Shown here: in pieces, positions 1 through 7,982 of the stretch | Layout of the letters: the number at the start of each line of letters is the position of its first letter | Position numbering within the stretch: the stretch's first letter is position 1 | Source: Methylococcaceae bacterium | Lineage (GTDB): Bacteria > Pseudomonadota > Gammaproteobacteria > Methylococcales > Methylococcaceae | DNA: 46,265 bases | Direction of reading: 5' to 3' | Assembly (NCBI GenBank): GCA_012026715.1 | Contig: VEPB01000473.1 | Coordinates: 1-46,265 of the forward strand | The notes under the pieces: generated by a model | What the model saw: the letters and a program-made list of their open reading frames with translations, nothing else | What the model was told of the DNA's origin: nothing | Databases searched by the model: none | Made by a program: the position numbers and the translations under genes

Positions 1-168
1 ACCTCGTCTACACTCATGATCGCTCCGGCCCGCGTAGATATCGGTATTAGCCCCACATTTTGCAGGAAAACGGCTACACTGACTGGCGTTCGCGGGGACA
101 TCTACGGATAGCCGACAGCGACTGGTACCGCAAAGCTTCTCCAACTTGACAAACCTGGGTAAGACAGA

Positions 169-918
169 GTGGGTTCTTTACCTCTTGTGCCTATTGAATT
201 CGTCATTGCGACCGGCGAGGATGCCCCGTCCACCGATTCATCCGCCCCCATCGAATGGGGATTCATGATGGAGAATCTGAGGTCGGTGAATGTCGGCCCC
301 ATACTGGTATCCGATGACCTCACCGAATACTTTGCCCACCAAATCGCCCGTTCACCCAATAATCTGCTCCGCCATACCCAACGGATTTTCTTCCATTTCG
401 GTAGCGGCGACGAAGAAGGTCTCTATTCGGCCTTGTTGGATCTGTTCATGGCCTTGAAGGAGAAAGGCCGCGCACTGCGTTCCCGCCTCCTGGGCGGCAG
501 CAAGTCGCGACTTTCCACCGAACGTTTCGATGCTCTCGCCCGATTTGTTGCGGAACCGGTCAATGAAACCGAACTCCCACGAGGGACATTGTCAGTGCTA
601 TCGCAGGGACTGACCGGAATCCTTCCGATCGTCAGCGAAGAAAGGGGGCCGGCGGAAAGCAGCCGCGATGTCTTGGTCGAAGCCCGTGAGCACATCGAGT
701 ATTTCCAGCTGGACGAGGCGCGCACCCTATTGGAGAGCGCCTTGCTCGACGATCCGCAACGCGACGATCTGCAGCAGGAACTGCTCGCCCTCTACTTGGC
801 CACCAACGACATGGCCGGATTGCGCGCCACCCGTAACCAGCTCGCCCAATTGCTGGATCCCCTACCCGAGCATTGGCTGGCATTCGACGACCAGCAAGAC
901 GGAGCCGACAACCCATGA
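169..918 (+). CDS. FimV/TPR-like protein, first gene of a GTPase/Roadblock cluster
   Basis: Soluble protein of 249 residues with no signal peptide or membrane segment. Residues about 170-235 form an acidic, Leu/Ala-rich helical repeat pair (with ARTLLESALLDDP, then LLALYLATNDMAGLRA) that resembles the TPR-like C-terminus of FimV and similar scaffold proteins. The N-terminal half is not recognised. The GTG at 169 gives the longest frame but has no good ribosome binding site. An ATG at 265, preceded by GGGG, is an alternative that removes 32 residues. The stop overlaps the next gene (ATGA), so translation is probably coupled. A TTGACA lies at 146-151, but no convincing -10 follows. Function is unknown; a scaffold role for the downstream signalling proteins is inference. 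Confidence 0.7.
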   Translation: MGSLPLVPIEFVIATGEDAPSTDSSAPIEWGFMMENLRSVNVGPILVSDDLTEYFAHQIARSPNNLLRHTQRIFFHFGSGDEEGLYSALLDLFMALKEKGRALRSRLLGGSKSRLSTERFDALARFVAEPVNETELPRGTLSVLSQGLTGILPIVSEERGPAESSRDVLVEAREHIEYFQLDEARTLLESALLDDPQRDDLQQELLALYLATNDMAGLRATRNQLAQLLDPLPEHWLAFDDQQDGADNP

Positions 919-2129
919 GCCAGAAGCCGTCCGAATCACCCCTGCGCATCGCTGTTCTCGGGATGGATAGCCGTACGGAAAACCTCTTCAGGATGTTCTT
1001 CCGTGGACCCTGCCAGAACCGTGCGATGGTGGTCGGCAGCGAGACCCCGGAAGCGACCCTGATCGACCTGGATGTACCTCAGGGCGCCAAACTGTTCGAG
1101 CAGCACCGCTCCAGATATCCGCAGCAGCCGGTTATCCTGCTGTCCATCAATCCGCCCGCCGAAGCTGACGCGCACACCATACTGGTCAAGAAACCGGCCC
1201 AGGCCCAAGCGATGCTGGCGGCCATCACGCGGACCCAGGAACTGGTCGCCGCGGTGCGACAGCCCAGGTCGGCTGCCCAGGCAGAACCTTCAGCCGAACC
1301 CGAAGAAGCCAAACCCGCCATGAAGGTGGTGACCCGGCCAGTCGCCAACGAGGGCTCGGCACAACGTGCCGCCTCTCTGCTCAACGAGCAGGTTTTCAAG
1401 AGCTATCTGGGCCATCGCGACGATATTGATCCCCAGGATCCCAAGCAGCTGGCCACGCTGTTTTACAACCCCCGAGAATTCCTCCAAGGCCATGTGCATT
1501 CCGCCTGGGAGGTTGCGGTGACCCGCGACCTGCCGACCCGGCTGGAAACGCCCTGGCGATCCATTTCCTTTTTTCCGGACCAGCGGATGATCCACGTCGC
1601 GGCGGATGAGGCACAACTGCGGGCGGTGTGCGGAATACCATTCCGCAACATCGTCAGCATGGACGTCGGCATGGACGGGCGCCAGTCACTCTCCAACGTC
1701 AAGACCATTACCGCCGACGAAGCCAAAAGCTTGCTCGAATCGGAGCACTTGGTATCTCTGGAGTCTTTCCTCTGGAAGATTGCGCTGCTGACCTCCAAAG
1801 GTCGGATCCCCGACGCCGTCGACCCGCTCCGGCCAATCCAGCTCAAACGCTGGCCCAACATGACGCGGATTACCCTGCCGCCTCACGCGATGCGGATCGC
1901 CGCCCTGCTTCACGACAGCCCGATGACGCCGTTCCAGGCTGCGCAACGGCTGGGCATCCGTCAACAGTACGTGTTTGCCTTCTTCAGTGCCGCCTATGCC
2001 CTCGGACTGATCAGCCAACCGGCAGAGGGTGTCCGGCCCGCCACCGCATCGACACAGCCTGCAAACCCTGCAGCCGCCGAGAAAGTGTCGCTGTTCAAGA
2101 AAATCCTCAATCGCCTCAAAATGAGCTGA
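915..2129 (+). CDS. Receiver-like protein with C-terminal winged-helix-like region
   Basis: A 404-residue protein. The first ~110 residues read as a response-regulator-like fold: an N-terminal hydrophobic strand (LRIAVLGMD), an acidic strand end (ATLIDLDVP) in the phosphoacceptor position, a strand ending in Ser (VILLSIN) and a KKP at the conserved-lysine position. A low-complexity Ala/Pro/Glu linker follows (about 115-145). The C-terminal half has no family I can name; its end (about 330-370, HAMRIAALLHDSPMTPFQAA and onward) looks like a winged helix, followed by a basic tail. The ATG at 915 has GGAG ten bases upstream and overlaps the previous stop; the longer in-frame start at 873 lacks this. 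Likely a signalling or adaptor protein working with the GTPase encoded next. Phosphorylation is not shown by the sequence. Confidence 0.75.
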   Translation: MSQKPSESPLRIAVLGMDSRTENLFRMFFRGPCQNRAMVVGSETPEATLIDLDVPQGAKLFEQHRSRYPQQPVILLSINPPAEADAHTILVKKPAQAQAMLAAITRTQELVAAVRQPRSAAQAEPSAEPEEAKPAMKVVTRPVANEGSAQRAASLLNEQVFKSYLGHRDDIDPQDPKQLATLFYNPREFLQGHVHSAWEVAVTRDLPTRLETPWRSISFFPDQRMIHVAADEAQLRAVCGIPFRNIVSMDVGMDGRQSLSNVKTITADEAKSLLESEHLVSLESFLWKIALLTSKGRIPDAVDPLRPIQLKRWPNMTRITLPPHAMRIAALLHDSPMTPFQAAQRLGIRQQYVFAFFSAAYALGLISQPAEGVRPATASTQPANPAAAEKVSLFKKILNRLKMS

Positions 2130-2150
2130 CCTCGAAGGACGCTGACGCCC

Positions 2151-2696
2151 ATGAGCCAGTACAACAAAATCATCTTCACCGGCCCCGTCGGGGCAGGCAA
2201 GACCACCGCTATTGCATCCCTCAGCGACTCGGCTCCCGTCAAGACCGACGCCCGCGCCTCCGATATGACCAAGGAACGCAAGGCGTCAACCACTGTAGCG
2301 CTGGATTACGGGATCATGAACCTGCCAGGAGGCGAGAAGATCCACTTGTACGGAACGCCGGGGCAGGAACGCTTTGATTTCATGTGGGACATTCTCACCA
2401 CCGGAGGGATCGGCCTGGTGCTACTGATGGACAACACCCGCACCGATCCTTTCCAGGACTTGAAGTTCTTCATCGGCAAGTTCCGCGAATTCATCGATCA
2501 GACCAATCTGGTGATCGGCGTCACTCAAATGGATCTGAGCCGTCATCCGCCCCTTGAAGCCTATCACAGCCAAGTGGAGGCACTGGGATTGAAATCGCCG
2601 ATTTTTGAGGTCGATGCGCGCAGCAGAGAGGATGTTTCGATCTTGATCCAGGCGCTGCTTTATTCGCTCGATCCCGAGCTCGAGGAGACCCCGTAA
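2151..2696 (+). CDS. Small Ras-like GTPase (MglA/Srp102-type, COG2229-like)
   Basis: A 181-residue cytoplasmic GTPase. The P-loop GPVGAGKT is at about residues 11-18, a Thr-rich switch I (KASTTVALDYG) near 45-55, and switch II GTPGQERF near 68-75. The base-recognition motif is GVTQMD near 123-128, where classical Ras proteins have NKxD. The Gly before TPGQ, where Ras has DTxGQ, and the relaxed NKxD are typical of the bacterial Srp102-like group rather than a sign of decay. It lies between the receiver-like protein and two Roadblock-like proteins, the standard partners (GTPase-activating or scaffold) of MglA-type GTPases. The next gene starts inside its stop codon (TAATG), so the two are probably translated together. 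Its cellular output (polarity, motility or other) cannot be read from the sequence. Confidence 0.9.
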   Translation: MSQYNKIIFTGPVGAGKTTAIASLSDSAPVKTDARASDMTKERKASTTVALDYGIMNLPGGEKIHLYGTPGQERFDFMWDILTTGGIGLVLLMDNTRTDPFQDLKFFIGKFREFIDQTNLVIGVTQMDLSRHPPLEAYHSQVEALGLKSPIFEVDARSREDVSILIQALLYSLDPELEETP

Positions 2697-3325
2697 TGGG
2701 CTATACCCTGGTCGAAAATCTGTTCATTCAGCCTACGCCCGCCGGTTGCTACTACGCCCTGTCGACCCCGGCCAAGTCCCCGGAAAGGCTGCTGCTGCGG
2801 GCTCTGCTGCACCAGAACCCGACTCCGGCACTGGATCTTGATTCGCTTCGTTCGTGGTCGACCCTGGACGATCCCGAACAAGGGCTGTCGCTGCTGCATC
2901 GGGCGCAGTCCTTGCGCTGGGTGCAAGGCTTCCACGAGCCGCGCCAGTGCCCTGATCAACCCCTGGAAACCATCCTGCCACGATTGCTGCACAGTTTCAG
3001 CAATCAGGGCAAAGCCCTGCTCGCGGACCACCAGGGATTTTATCTGGCATCCAGCGGGTTTCCCCACGAAGTGGCAGAAGAGCTGTCCGCGTTGAGCGCC
3101 GATCTGGCCAATCTGCACGAGCGCCGCGTCGGTGTGCTGCAGCACAACATGGGCCTTAACAGCAGCGCCTTCGCCATCGTCGACGCTGCCGGCAACAGTC
3201 GACTGGGCTTTTGGCCACTTTATATCGGAGAACTGCGCTTCGTGCTGGTCATCAATGGCATGCCACATCTGAACCACCCCGATTTCGTCACGCTGACATG
3301 GCTGCTCAGCAGACGTTATACCTGA
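2696..3325 (+). CDS. Divergent Roadblock-like protein coupled to the GTPase gene
   Basis: A 209-residue soluble protein with no assigned name. The N-terminal ~95 residues are unrecognised. From about residue 100 it shows the outline of a Roadblock/LC7 fold: a long helix (ETILPRLLHSFSNQGKA), a strand with a small-residue turn (ALLADHQGFYLASSGF), a second helix (EVAEELSALSADLANLHERR) and later strands ending in a helix. That makes it a likely divergent partner of the small GTPase, whose stop codon it overlaps by one base. A separate canonical Roadblock protein follows 117 bases later, so the cluster would carry an MglB-like pair. The Roadblock assignment rests on pattern alone and is moderate; the open reading frame itself is secure. 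Confidence 0.7.
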   Translation: MGYTLVENLFIQPTPAGCYYALSTPAKSPERLLLRALLHQNPTPALDLDSLRSWSTLDDPEQGLSLLHRAQSLRWVQGFHEPRQCPDQPLETILPRLLHSFSNQGKALLADHQGFYLASSGFPHEVAEELSALSADLANLHERRVGVLQHNMGLNSSAFAIVDAAGNSRLGFWPLYIGELRFVLVINGMPHLNHPDFVTLTWLLSRRYT

Positions 3326-3442
3326 GTAGGCCGGCAACCCGGTCTTCGCCAGGCGTTTTTCCGGCACGGGCATCCCGCTCCGGGACCACCGGTGCCCAAC
3401 CCACTCTGCAAATCCACCAACCGAAGAACATGAGGATCTCCA

Positions 3443-3805
3443 ATGCGCGCTGACATGCTTACTTCCATCCTGAACGAACTCAACGGCACCTCCGCCGATA
3501 TTGAGGCCTCCGGCATCATCTCCACCGACGGCTTGATCATGGCCGCGGTTCTGCCGCAAGGGCTGGACGAAGACCGCTTGGGTGCCATGAGCGCCGCCAT
3601 GCTGTCTTTGGGTGACCGGACTTCCCAGGAACTGGCGCGAGGCGGACTGGAACAGGTACTGATCAAGGGCGCCAAGGGATACGTGCTGATGACCTACGCC
3701 GGCAACGAGGCCGTTTTGACCGTCATGGCGAAACCCAACGCCAAGCTTGGACTGATCTTTCTCGACGTCAAGCGGGCCGCCGAAAGCGTTGCCGCACTGA
3801 TTTGA
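3443..3805 (+). CDS. Roadblock/LC7 domain protein (MglB-like)
   Basis: A single-domain protein of 120 residues, the usual Roadblock/LC7 length. Visible hallmarks are the leading helix (LTSILNELNGTSADIEASGI), the strand-turn-strand around STDGLIMAA, the helix DRLGAMSAAMLSLGDRTSQEL, then EQVLIKGAKGYVLMTYAG and a final strand plus helix ending at VAALI. Roadblock proteins dimerise and act as GTPase-activating or scaffold partners of MglA-type GTPases. The GTPase gene lies about 750 bases upstream on the same strand, which supports that role here. An AGGATCTCC stretch just before the ATG serves as ribosome binding site. The 117-base spacer upstream shows no terminator-like hairpin, so it probably belongs to the same transcript. 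Confidence 0.88.
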   Translation: MRADMLTSILNELNGTSADIEASGIISTDGLIMAAVLPQGLDEDRLGAMSAAMLSLGDRTSQELARGGLEQVLIKGAKGYVLMTYAGNEAVLTVMAKPNAKLGLIFLDVKRAAESVAALI

Positions 3806-3845
3806 CGTCCACGTTGCCAGCCCACCAACGAGACGGTCGACGACC

Positions 3846-4334
3846 ATGGTTATTCACGCCCTCCAAGACATGCTCCCTAGCGATGTAGCCGGGGCTTACC
3901 GCGAATACAACCTGACCTATTTCGACGGCGCTCAGCGGAAGGTATTGGTCGTCGATGAGGAAGTCCCCTACCCGGAAGGCCGTCTCATCGTGTCGCGGAC
4001 CGACCCACAGGGGATCATCACCCACGCCAACCAGTCTTTCGTGGACATGTCAGGATTTACCATGGACGAACTGATCGGCGCGCCCCATTATATCCTGAGG
4101 CATCCGGACATGCCGCCGGTTGCCTTCAAGGGCTTGTGGGACACCCTGGCCCGTGGTGAAACCTGGCAGGGCTACGTCAAAAATCTGCGGAGGGACGGGC
4201 GCTACTACTGGGTCAAGGCAACCGCGATCCCCAACGTCCGCAATGGCCAGGTGGTGGGCTACACCTCGGTACGCCGCAAGCCATCACGGCAGAAAATTGC
4301 CGAGTGCGAAAAGCTGTACCCGACCCTCTTCTAG
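3846..4334 (+). CDS. Aer-type PAS domain protein (stand-alone)
   Basis: A 162-residue protein consisting almost only of a PAS domain (about 45-145). It carries the Aer/PAS_3 signature: ITHANQSFVDMSGFT, then a segment near ILRHPDMPP, the helix GLWDTLARGETWQGYVKN, and RRDGRYYWVKATAIP. This subgroup often binds FAD and senses redox or energy state, as in the E. coli aerotaxis sensor Aer. Unlike Aer there is no membrane segment, HAMP domain or methyl-accepting domain, so it must signal through a partner. It sits between the Roadblock protein and the PhnD-like protein on the same strand, which suggests it supplies a sensory input to the GTPase module. FAD binding is inferred from the subfamily. 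Confidence 0.85.
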   Translation: MVIHALQDMLPSDVAGAYREYNLTYFDGAQRKVLVVDEEVPYPEGRLIVSRTDPQGIITHANQSFVDMSGFTMDELIGAPHYILRHPDMPPVAFKGLWDTLARGETWQGYVKNLRRDGRYYWVKATAIPNVRNGQVVGYTSVRRKPSRQKIAECEKLYPTLF

Positions 4335-4352
4335 GCTGTCCGGAGCTTCCCC

Positions 4353-5099
4353 ATGACTTTCCAATTCACCGTGAGCCCGGACTTTACCCCGGATCACCTG
4401 TCGGGCTGGTACATCTTCAACACCTGGCTGCAGAAGGCGGTCGACCTGCACATCCACCTCCACATCTACGACGATTTCCATCAGCAGCGGGATGCCATTC
4501 AGAACGACAAGGTCGACCTGATCTATGCCAACCCCTTCGACGCCGCCATGCTGGTGCGCGAAAAGGGCTTCCGGGCACTGGCCCGACCCGCCGGCAAGGC
4601 CGATGAGGCCTTGGTCTGTGTCGGTGAATCCAGCCCCGTTCAAAAAGTTGAGGACCTGCAGCCTGGCACCCGCCTGGCCACCACCGACGATCCGGACGTC
4701 CATCTGATGGGCATGATCATGCTGGAACCCGCCAACCTCGGCAAAGAAAACATCACCATGGTTCCCTGCGACACCTATGTGCTGGTGGCCAAGGAGCTGA
4801 TCAAGGGAACCAGCGACGTGGGCATCTTCCTGCAGGAGGCCTATCACGACCTCAGCTCCATCATCCGCCGCCAGCTGCGGGTGCTGGTAAGCGGCCAGAT
4901 CCAACTGGTGCACCACTGTCTCATGGTTGGCCCCAACCTCCATCCCCATCGGGACAAGCTGCTTCAGGCCCTGCTCACCATGGGAGATGATCCCAAAGGC
5001 CCTGGCGTGCTGGAAGCTTTGAAGTTCCCTCACTGGGAAGCGGTCGACGAGGAGGAGATGGAGTTCATGATCGACCTGATGGATACCCTCAACACCTGA
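4353..5099 (+). CDS. PhnD-like phosphate/phosphonate-binding domain protein without signal peptide
   Basis: A 248-residue type II periplasmic-binding-protein fold of the PhnD group. Typical segments are the start FTVSPDFTPDHLSGWYIFN, the middle DAIQNDKVDLIYANPFDAAM, and the hinge-like LQPGTRLATTDDPDVHLMG. PhnD homologues normally capture phosphonate, phosphite or phosphate for ABC import, but this protein begins directly with the mature domain and no transporter genes are adjacent. It is therefore probably cytoplasmic and acts as a ligand sensor, not an import component. It closes the cluster 18 bases after the PAS gene, so a sensory input to the GTPase module is plausible. The ligand cannot be told from the sequence. 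Confidence 0.85.
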   Translation: MTFQFTVSPDFTPDHLSGWYIFNTWLQKAVDLHIHLHIYDDFHQQRDAIQNDKVDLIYANPFDAAMLVREKGFRALARPAGKADEALVCVGESSPVQKVEDLQPGTRLATTDDPDVHLMGMIMLEPANLGKENITMVPCDTYVLVAKELIKGTSDVGIFLQEAYHDLSSIIRRQLRVLVSGQIQLVHHCLMVGPNLHPHRDKLLQALLTMGDDPKGPGVLEALKFPHWEAVDEEEMEFMIDLMDTLNT

Positions 5100-5191
5100 C
5101 GACGCGTTCCGCAGTCCCGTCGGAGCCGATGACAATGCCGCGTCTTCTATGACAGAATTGTCAGGTTAATTCAGCCACTCGGGAGAACTAG

Positions 5192-5836
5192 ATGCGCGTC
5201 ATACTGCTGGGCAGCCCCGGCTCCGGCAAGGGCACTCAAGCCCAGTTCATCGTCGAACGTTTCGGCATTCCCCAGATTTCCACCGGCGATATGCTGCGCG
5301 CCGCAGTCCGCGAAGGCACTCCGTTAGGCATCGAGGCCAAAAAGATCATGGATGCGGGGCAGTTGGTGTCCGACTCCATCATCCTTGGCCTGATCCGGGA
5401 ACGAATCGCCAAGGACGACTGCGCCAATGGCTTCTTGCTGGACGGCTTTCCCCGCACCATCGCCCAGGCCGACGGACTGCAGCAAATGGGCGTCGGTTTG
5501 GACCACGTGGTGGAGATTGCCGTGGACGACGAGGAAATCGTCAGGCGGCTGAGCGGCCGGCGGGTTCATCCGGGCTCCGGCCGGACCTACCATGTGATCT
5601 TCAATCCGCCCCGGCAGGAAGGCCTCGACGACGAAACCGGCGAGCCCCTGCAGCAGCGGGATGACGATCAGGAAGGGACGGTCCGCAACCGGTTGCGTAT
5701 CTATCACGACCAAACCAAGCCGTTGGCCGATTATTACCGGACCCGCGCGGAGCGCGGCGAAGTCCGCTATACCACCATCCCCGGCGTCGGCTCGGTGGAT
5801 GATATCCGCGCCCAAGTGCTGGCCGCCATCGCTTGA
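5192..5836 (+). CDS. adk: Adenylate kinase
   Basis: Cytosolic enzyme interconverting ATP + AMP and 2 ADP. At 214 residues it is the long-lid type. The P-loop GSPGSGKGT is at residues 7-15, the AMP-binding segment STGDMLRAAV follows, then the FLLDGFPRT motif and the lid GRRVHPGSGRTYHV, which lacks the four zinc cysteines of Gram-positive forms. The arginine-rich RNRLRIYHDQT helix is intact. A GGGAG precedes the ATG by eight bases. The 92-base spacer upstream is the first clear break after the signalling cluster, so a promoter probably lies there, though no strong -35/-10 pair was seen. Confidence 0.97.
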   Translation: MRVILLGSPGSGKGTQAQFIVERFGIPQISTGDMLRAAVREGTPLGIEAKKIMDAGQLVSDSIILGLIRERIAKDDCANGFLLDGFPRTIAQADGLQQMGVGLDHVVEIAVDDEEIVRRLSGRRVHPGSGRTYHVIFNPPRQEGLDDETGEPLQQRDDDQEGTVRNRLRIYHDQTKPLADYYRTRAERGEVRYTTIPGVGSVDDIRAQVLAAIA

Positions 5837-5904
5837 GCGAGCCGATCCAGCGCCTACCGGCCGATTTCACTGCAACGTCGTTACCTCCCACGGTCCCATC
5901 CCCA

Positions 5905-7308
5905 ATGACAGGCAAAACCCTCTACGACAAACTCTGGGAAGACCACCTGGTCGCCCAGGACCCCGACGGTTCCGCGCTGATTTACATCGACCGCCAACTG
6001 GTCCATGAAGTCACTTCGCCCCAAGCGTTCGAGGGACTGCGCCTATCCGGCCGCAAGCCCTGGCGCACCGCCGCCAACCTGGCGGTGGCCGATCACAACA
6101 TCCCCACCAAGGATCGCGACCAGGGTATTGCCGACCCCATCTCCCGGCTGCAGGTGCAAACCCTGGAGGACAATTGCAAGGAGTTCGGCATCACCGAATT
6201 CTCCATGAGCGACCCGCGCCAAGGCATTGTCCACGTGATGGGCCCCGAGCAGGGCGCCACCCTGCCCGGCATGACCATCGTCTGTGGCGACTCCCACACC
6301 TCGACCCACGGCGCGTTCGGGGCCCTCGCCTTCGGCATCGGCACCTCGGAGGTGGAACATGTTCTGGCAACCCAGTGCCTGGTCCAGCGCAAGGCCAGGA
6401 ACATGCTGATCCGGGTCGACGGCAAGGTCGGCCCCGGCATCACCGCCAAGGACATCGTGCTGGCCATCATCGGCAAGATCGGCACCGCCGGCGGTACCGG
6501 CTATGCGGTCGAATTTGCCGGCGACGCCATCGCCGCGCTGTCCATGGAAGGCCGCATGACGGTGTGCAACATGGCAATCGAGGCCGGCGCCCGATCCGGC
6601 CTGATCGCCGTCGACGAGACCACCATCGACTATCTGCGCGGCCGCCCCTATGCTCCGAAGGACGAGCTGTTCGAGACCGCCGCCGAAACCTGGCGCCGGC
6701 TGCGCAGCGACGTCGACGCCGCGTTCGACGCCGTAATCACGGTGGATGCCGCGAGCATCCGGCCCCAGGTGACCTGGGGCACCTCACCGGAGATGGTGTG
6801 CCCGGTGGACGGCAAGGTGCCCGATCCGACCCAGGAGTCCGATCCGGTCAAGCGCGAAAGCATCCAGCGGGCGCTCAGCTATATGGGCCTGGAACCGGGC
6901 ACACCGCTGACCGCCGTCAACGTCGACAAGGTCTTCATCGGTTCCTGCACCAACGCCCGCATCGAGGACCTGCGAGCCGCCGCCGAAGTGGTCAAGGGCA
7001 AGAGCGTTGCCGGCAGCATCAAGCTGGCTTTGGTGGTACCGGGTTCCGGCCTGGTCAAGCAGCAGGCCGAGGAAGAAGGGCTCGATCAGGTTTTCACCGA
7101 AGCGGGATTCGAATGGCGCGACCCCGGCTGCTCCATGTGCCTGGCCATGAACGCCGACCGCCTCGAACCCGGCGAGCGTTGCGCTTCCACCTCAAACCGC
7201 AACTTCGAGGGGCGCCAAGGCTACGGCTCGCGCACCCATCTGGTGAGCCCGGCCATGGCTGCTGCCGCAGCCATTTACGGACATTTCGTCGACATCCGTT
7301 CCATCTAA
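5905..7308 (+). CDS. leuC: 3-isopropylmalate dehydratase large subunit
   Basis: Leucine biosynthesis: with LeuD it isomerises 2-isopropylmalate to 3-isopropylmalate using a [4Fe-4S] cluster. Aconitase-family motifs are present: VCGDSHTSTHGAFGALAFGI, FIGSCTNARIEDLR (first cluster cysteine) and DPGCSMCLAMN (the other two). The open frame extends upstream to a TTG at 5833 that overlaps the adk stop. The ATG at 5905 starts at the family's usual N-terminus (TGKTLYDKLWEDH) and gives 467 residues, the usual length. No strong ribosome binding site precedes it, so partial dependence on readthrough from adk is possible. leuD follows 13 bases after the stop. Confidence 0.96.
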   Translation: MTGKTLYDKLWEDHLVAQDPDGSALIYIDRQLVHEVTSPQAFEGLRLSGRKPWRTAANLAVADHNIPTKDRDQGIADPISRLQVQTLEDNCKEFGITEFSMSDPRQGIVHVMGPEQGATLPGMTIVCGDSHTSTHGAFGALAFGIGTSEVEHVLATQCLVQRKARNMLIRVDGKVGPGITAKDIVLAIIGKIGTAGGTGYAVEFAGDAIAALSMEGRMTVCNMAIEAGARSGLIAVDETTIDYLRGRPYAPKDELFETAAETWRRLRSDVDAAFDAVITVDAASIRPQVTWGTSPEMVCPVDGKVPDPTQESDPVKRESIQRALSYMGLEPGTPLTAVNVDKVFIGSCTNARIEDLRAAAEVVKGKSVAGSIKLALVVPGSGLVKQQAEEEGLDQVFTEAGFEWRDPGCSMCLAMNADRLEPGERCASTSNRNFEGRQGYGSRTHLVSPAMAAAAAIYGHFVDIRSI

Positions 7309-7321
7309 TCGATCGAGCACC

Positions 7322-7960
7322 ATGCGCGCCTTTCAAAAAATCACCTCGCGAGTCATCCCCGTCGACCGGTCCAACGTCGACACCGACGCCATCATCCCCA
7401 AGCAATTCCTCAAGTCGATCAAGCGCAGCGGCTTCGGCCCCTTTTTGTTCGACGAATGGCGCTATCTGGATCGGGGTGAACCCGACATGGATTGCAGCGG
7501 CCGCCCGCTCAACCCGGAATTCGTGTTGAACGTACCCTGTTACGCTGGCGGCGAGATCCTGCTGGCCCGGGAAAACTTCGGTTGCGGCTCCTCGCGGGAA
7601 CATGCGCCCTGGGCCATCGCCGACTACGGCATCCGGGTCATCATAGCCCCCAGCTTCGCCGACATTTTTTACAACAATTGCTTCAAGAACGGGCTGTTGC
7701 CCATCGTGCTGGATGCCACCATCGTCGACCGGCTATTCGCAGAATGCGGTCCCGGCTATGCCCTGACCGTGGATCTTAAGGAGCAGGTCATCCAGACCCG
7801 CTACGGCGAGTCCATCCATTTCGACATCGACCCGTCGCGGAAGCACCGGCTGCTCAACGGCCTCGACGACATCGCCCTGACCCTGCAACGGGCCGATGAA
7901 ATCCGCGCTTATGAAGCCCGGCGCGCGCAACAAGCGCCCTGGTTGTTTGCCACCCACTGA
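7322..7960 (+). CDS. leuD: 3-isopropylmalate dehydratase small subunit
   Basis: Swivelling-domain partner of LeuC, 212 residues as in gammaproteobacterial LeuD. The hallmark GCGSSREHAPWAI lies near residues 82-94, preceded by the N-terminal SNVDTDAIIPKQFLK substrate loop; FADIFYNNCFKNGLLPI follows. The enzyme is cytoplasmic and active only as the LeuC-LeuD heterodimer. It lies 13 bases after leuC and 22 before leuB, so the three leu genes form one transcription unit. No leuA is present in the window. Confidence 0.97.
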   Translation: MRAFQKITSRVIPVDRSNVDTDAIIPKQFLKSIKRSGFGPFLFDEWRYLDRGEPDMDCSGRPLNPEFVLNVPCYAGGEILLARENFGCGSSREHAPWAIADYGIRVIIAPSFADIFYNNCFKNGLLPIVLDATIVDRLFAECGPGYALTVDLKEQVIQTRYGESIHFDIDPSRKHRLLNGLDDIALTLQRADEIRAYEARRAQQAPWLFATH

Positions 7961-7982
7961 ATTGGCCCTCATCTAGCTCAAC

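Noticed and set aside
146..174. TTGACA as promoter of the first gene
   Set aside because: At 17-base spacing the would-be -10 is GTGGGT, which is not credible.
6174..7529. 451-codon frame inside leuC/leuD, + strand
   Set aside because: Arg/His/Pro-rich out-of-frame shadow of leuC with no start signal or family.
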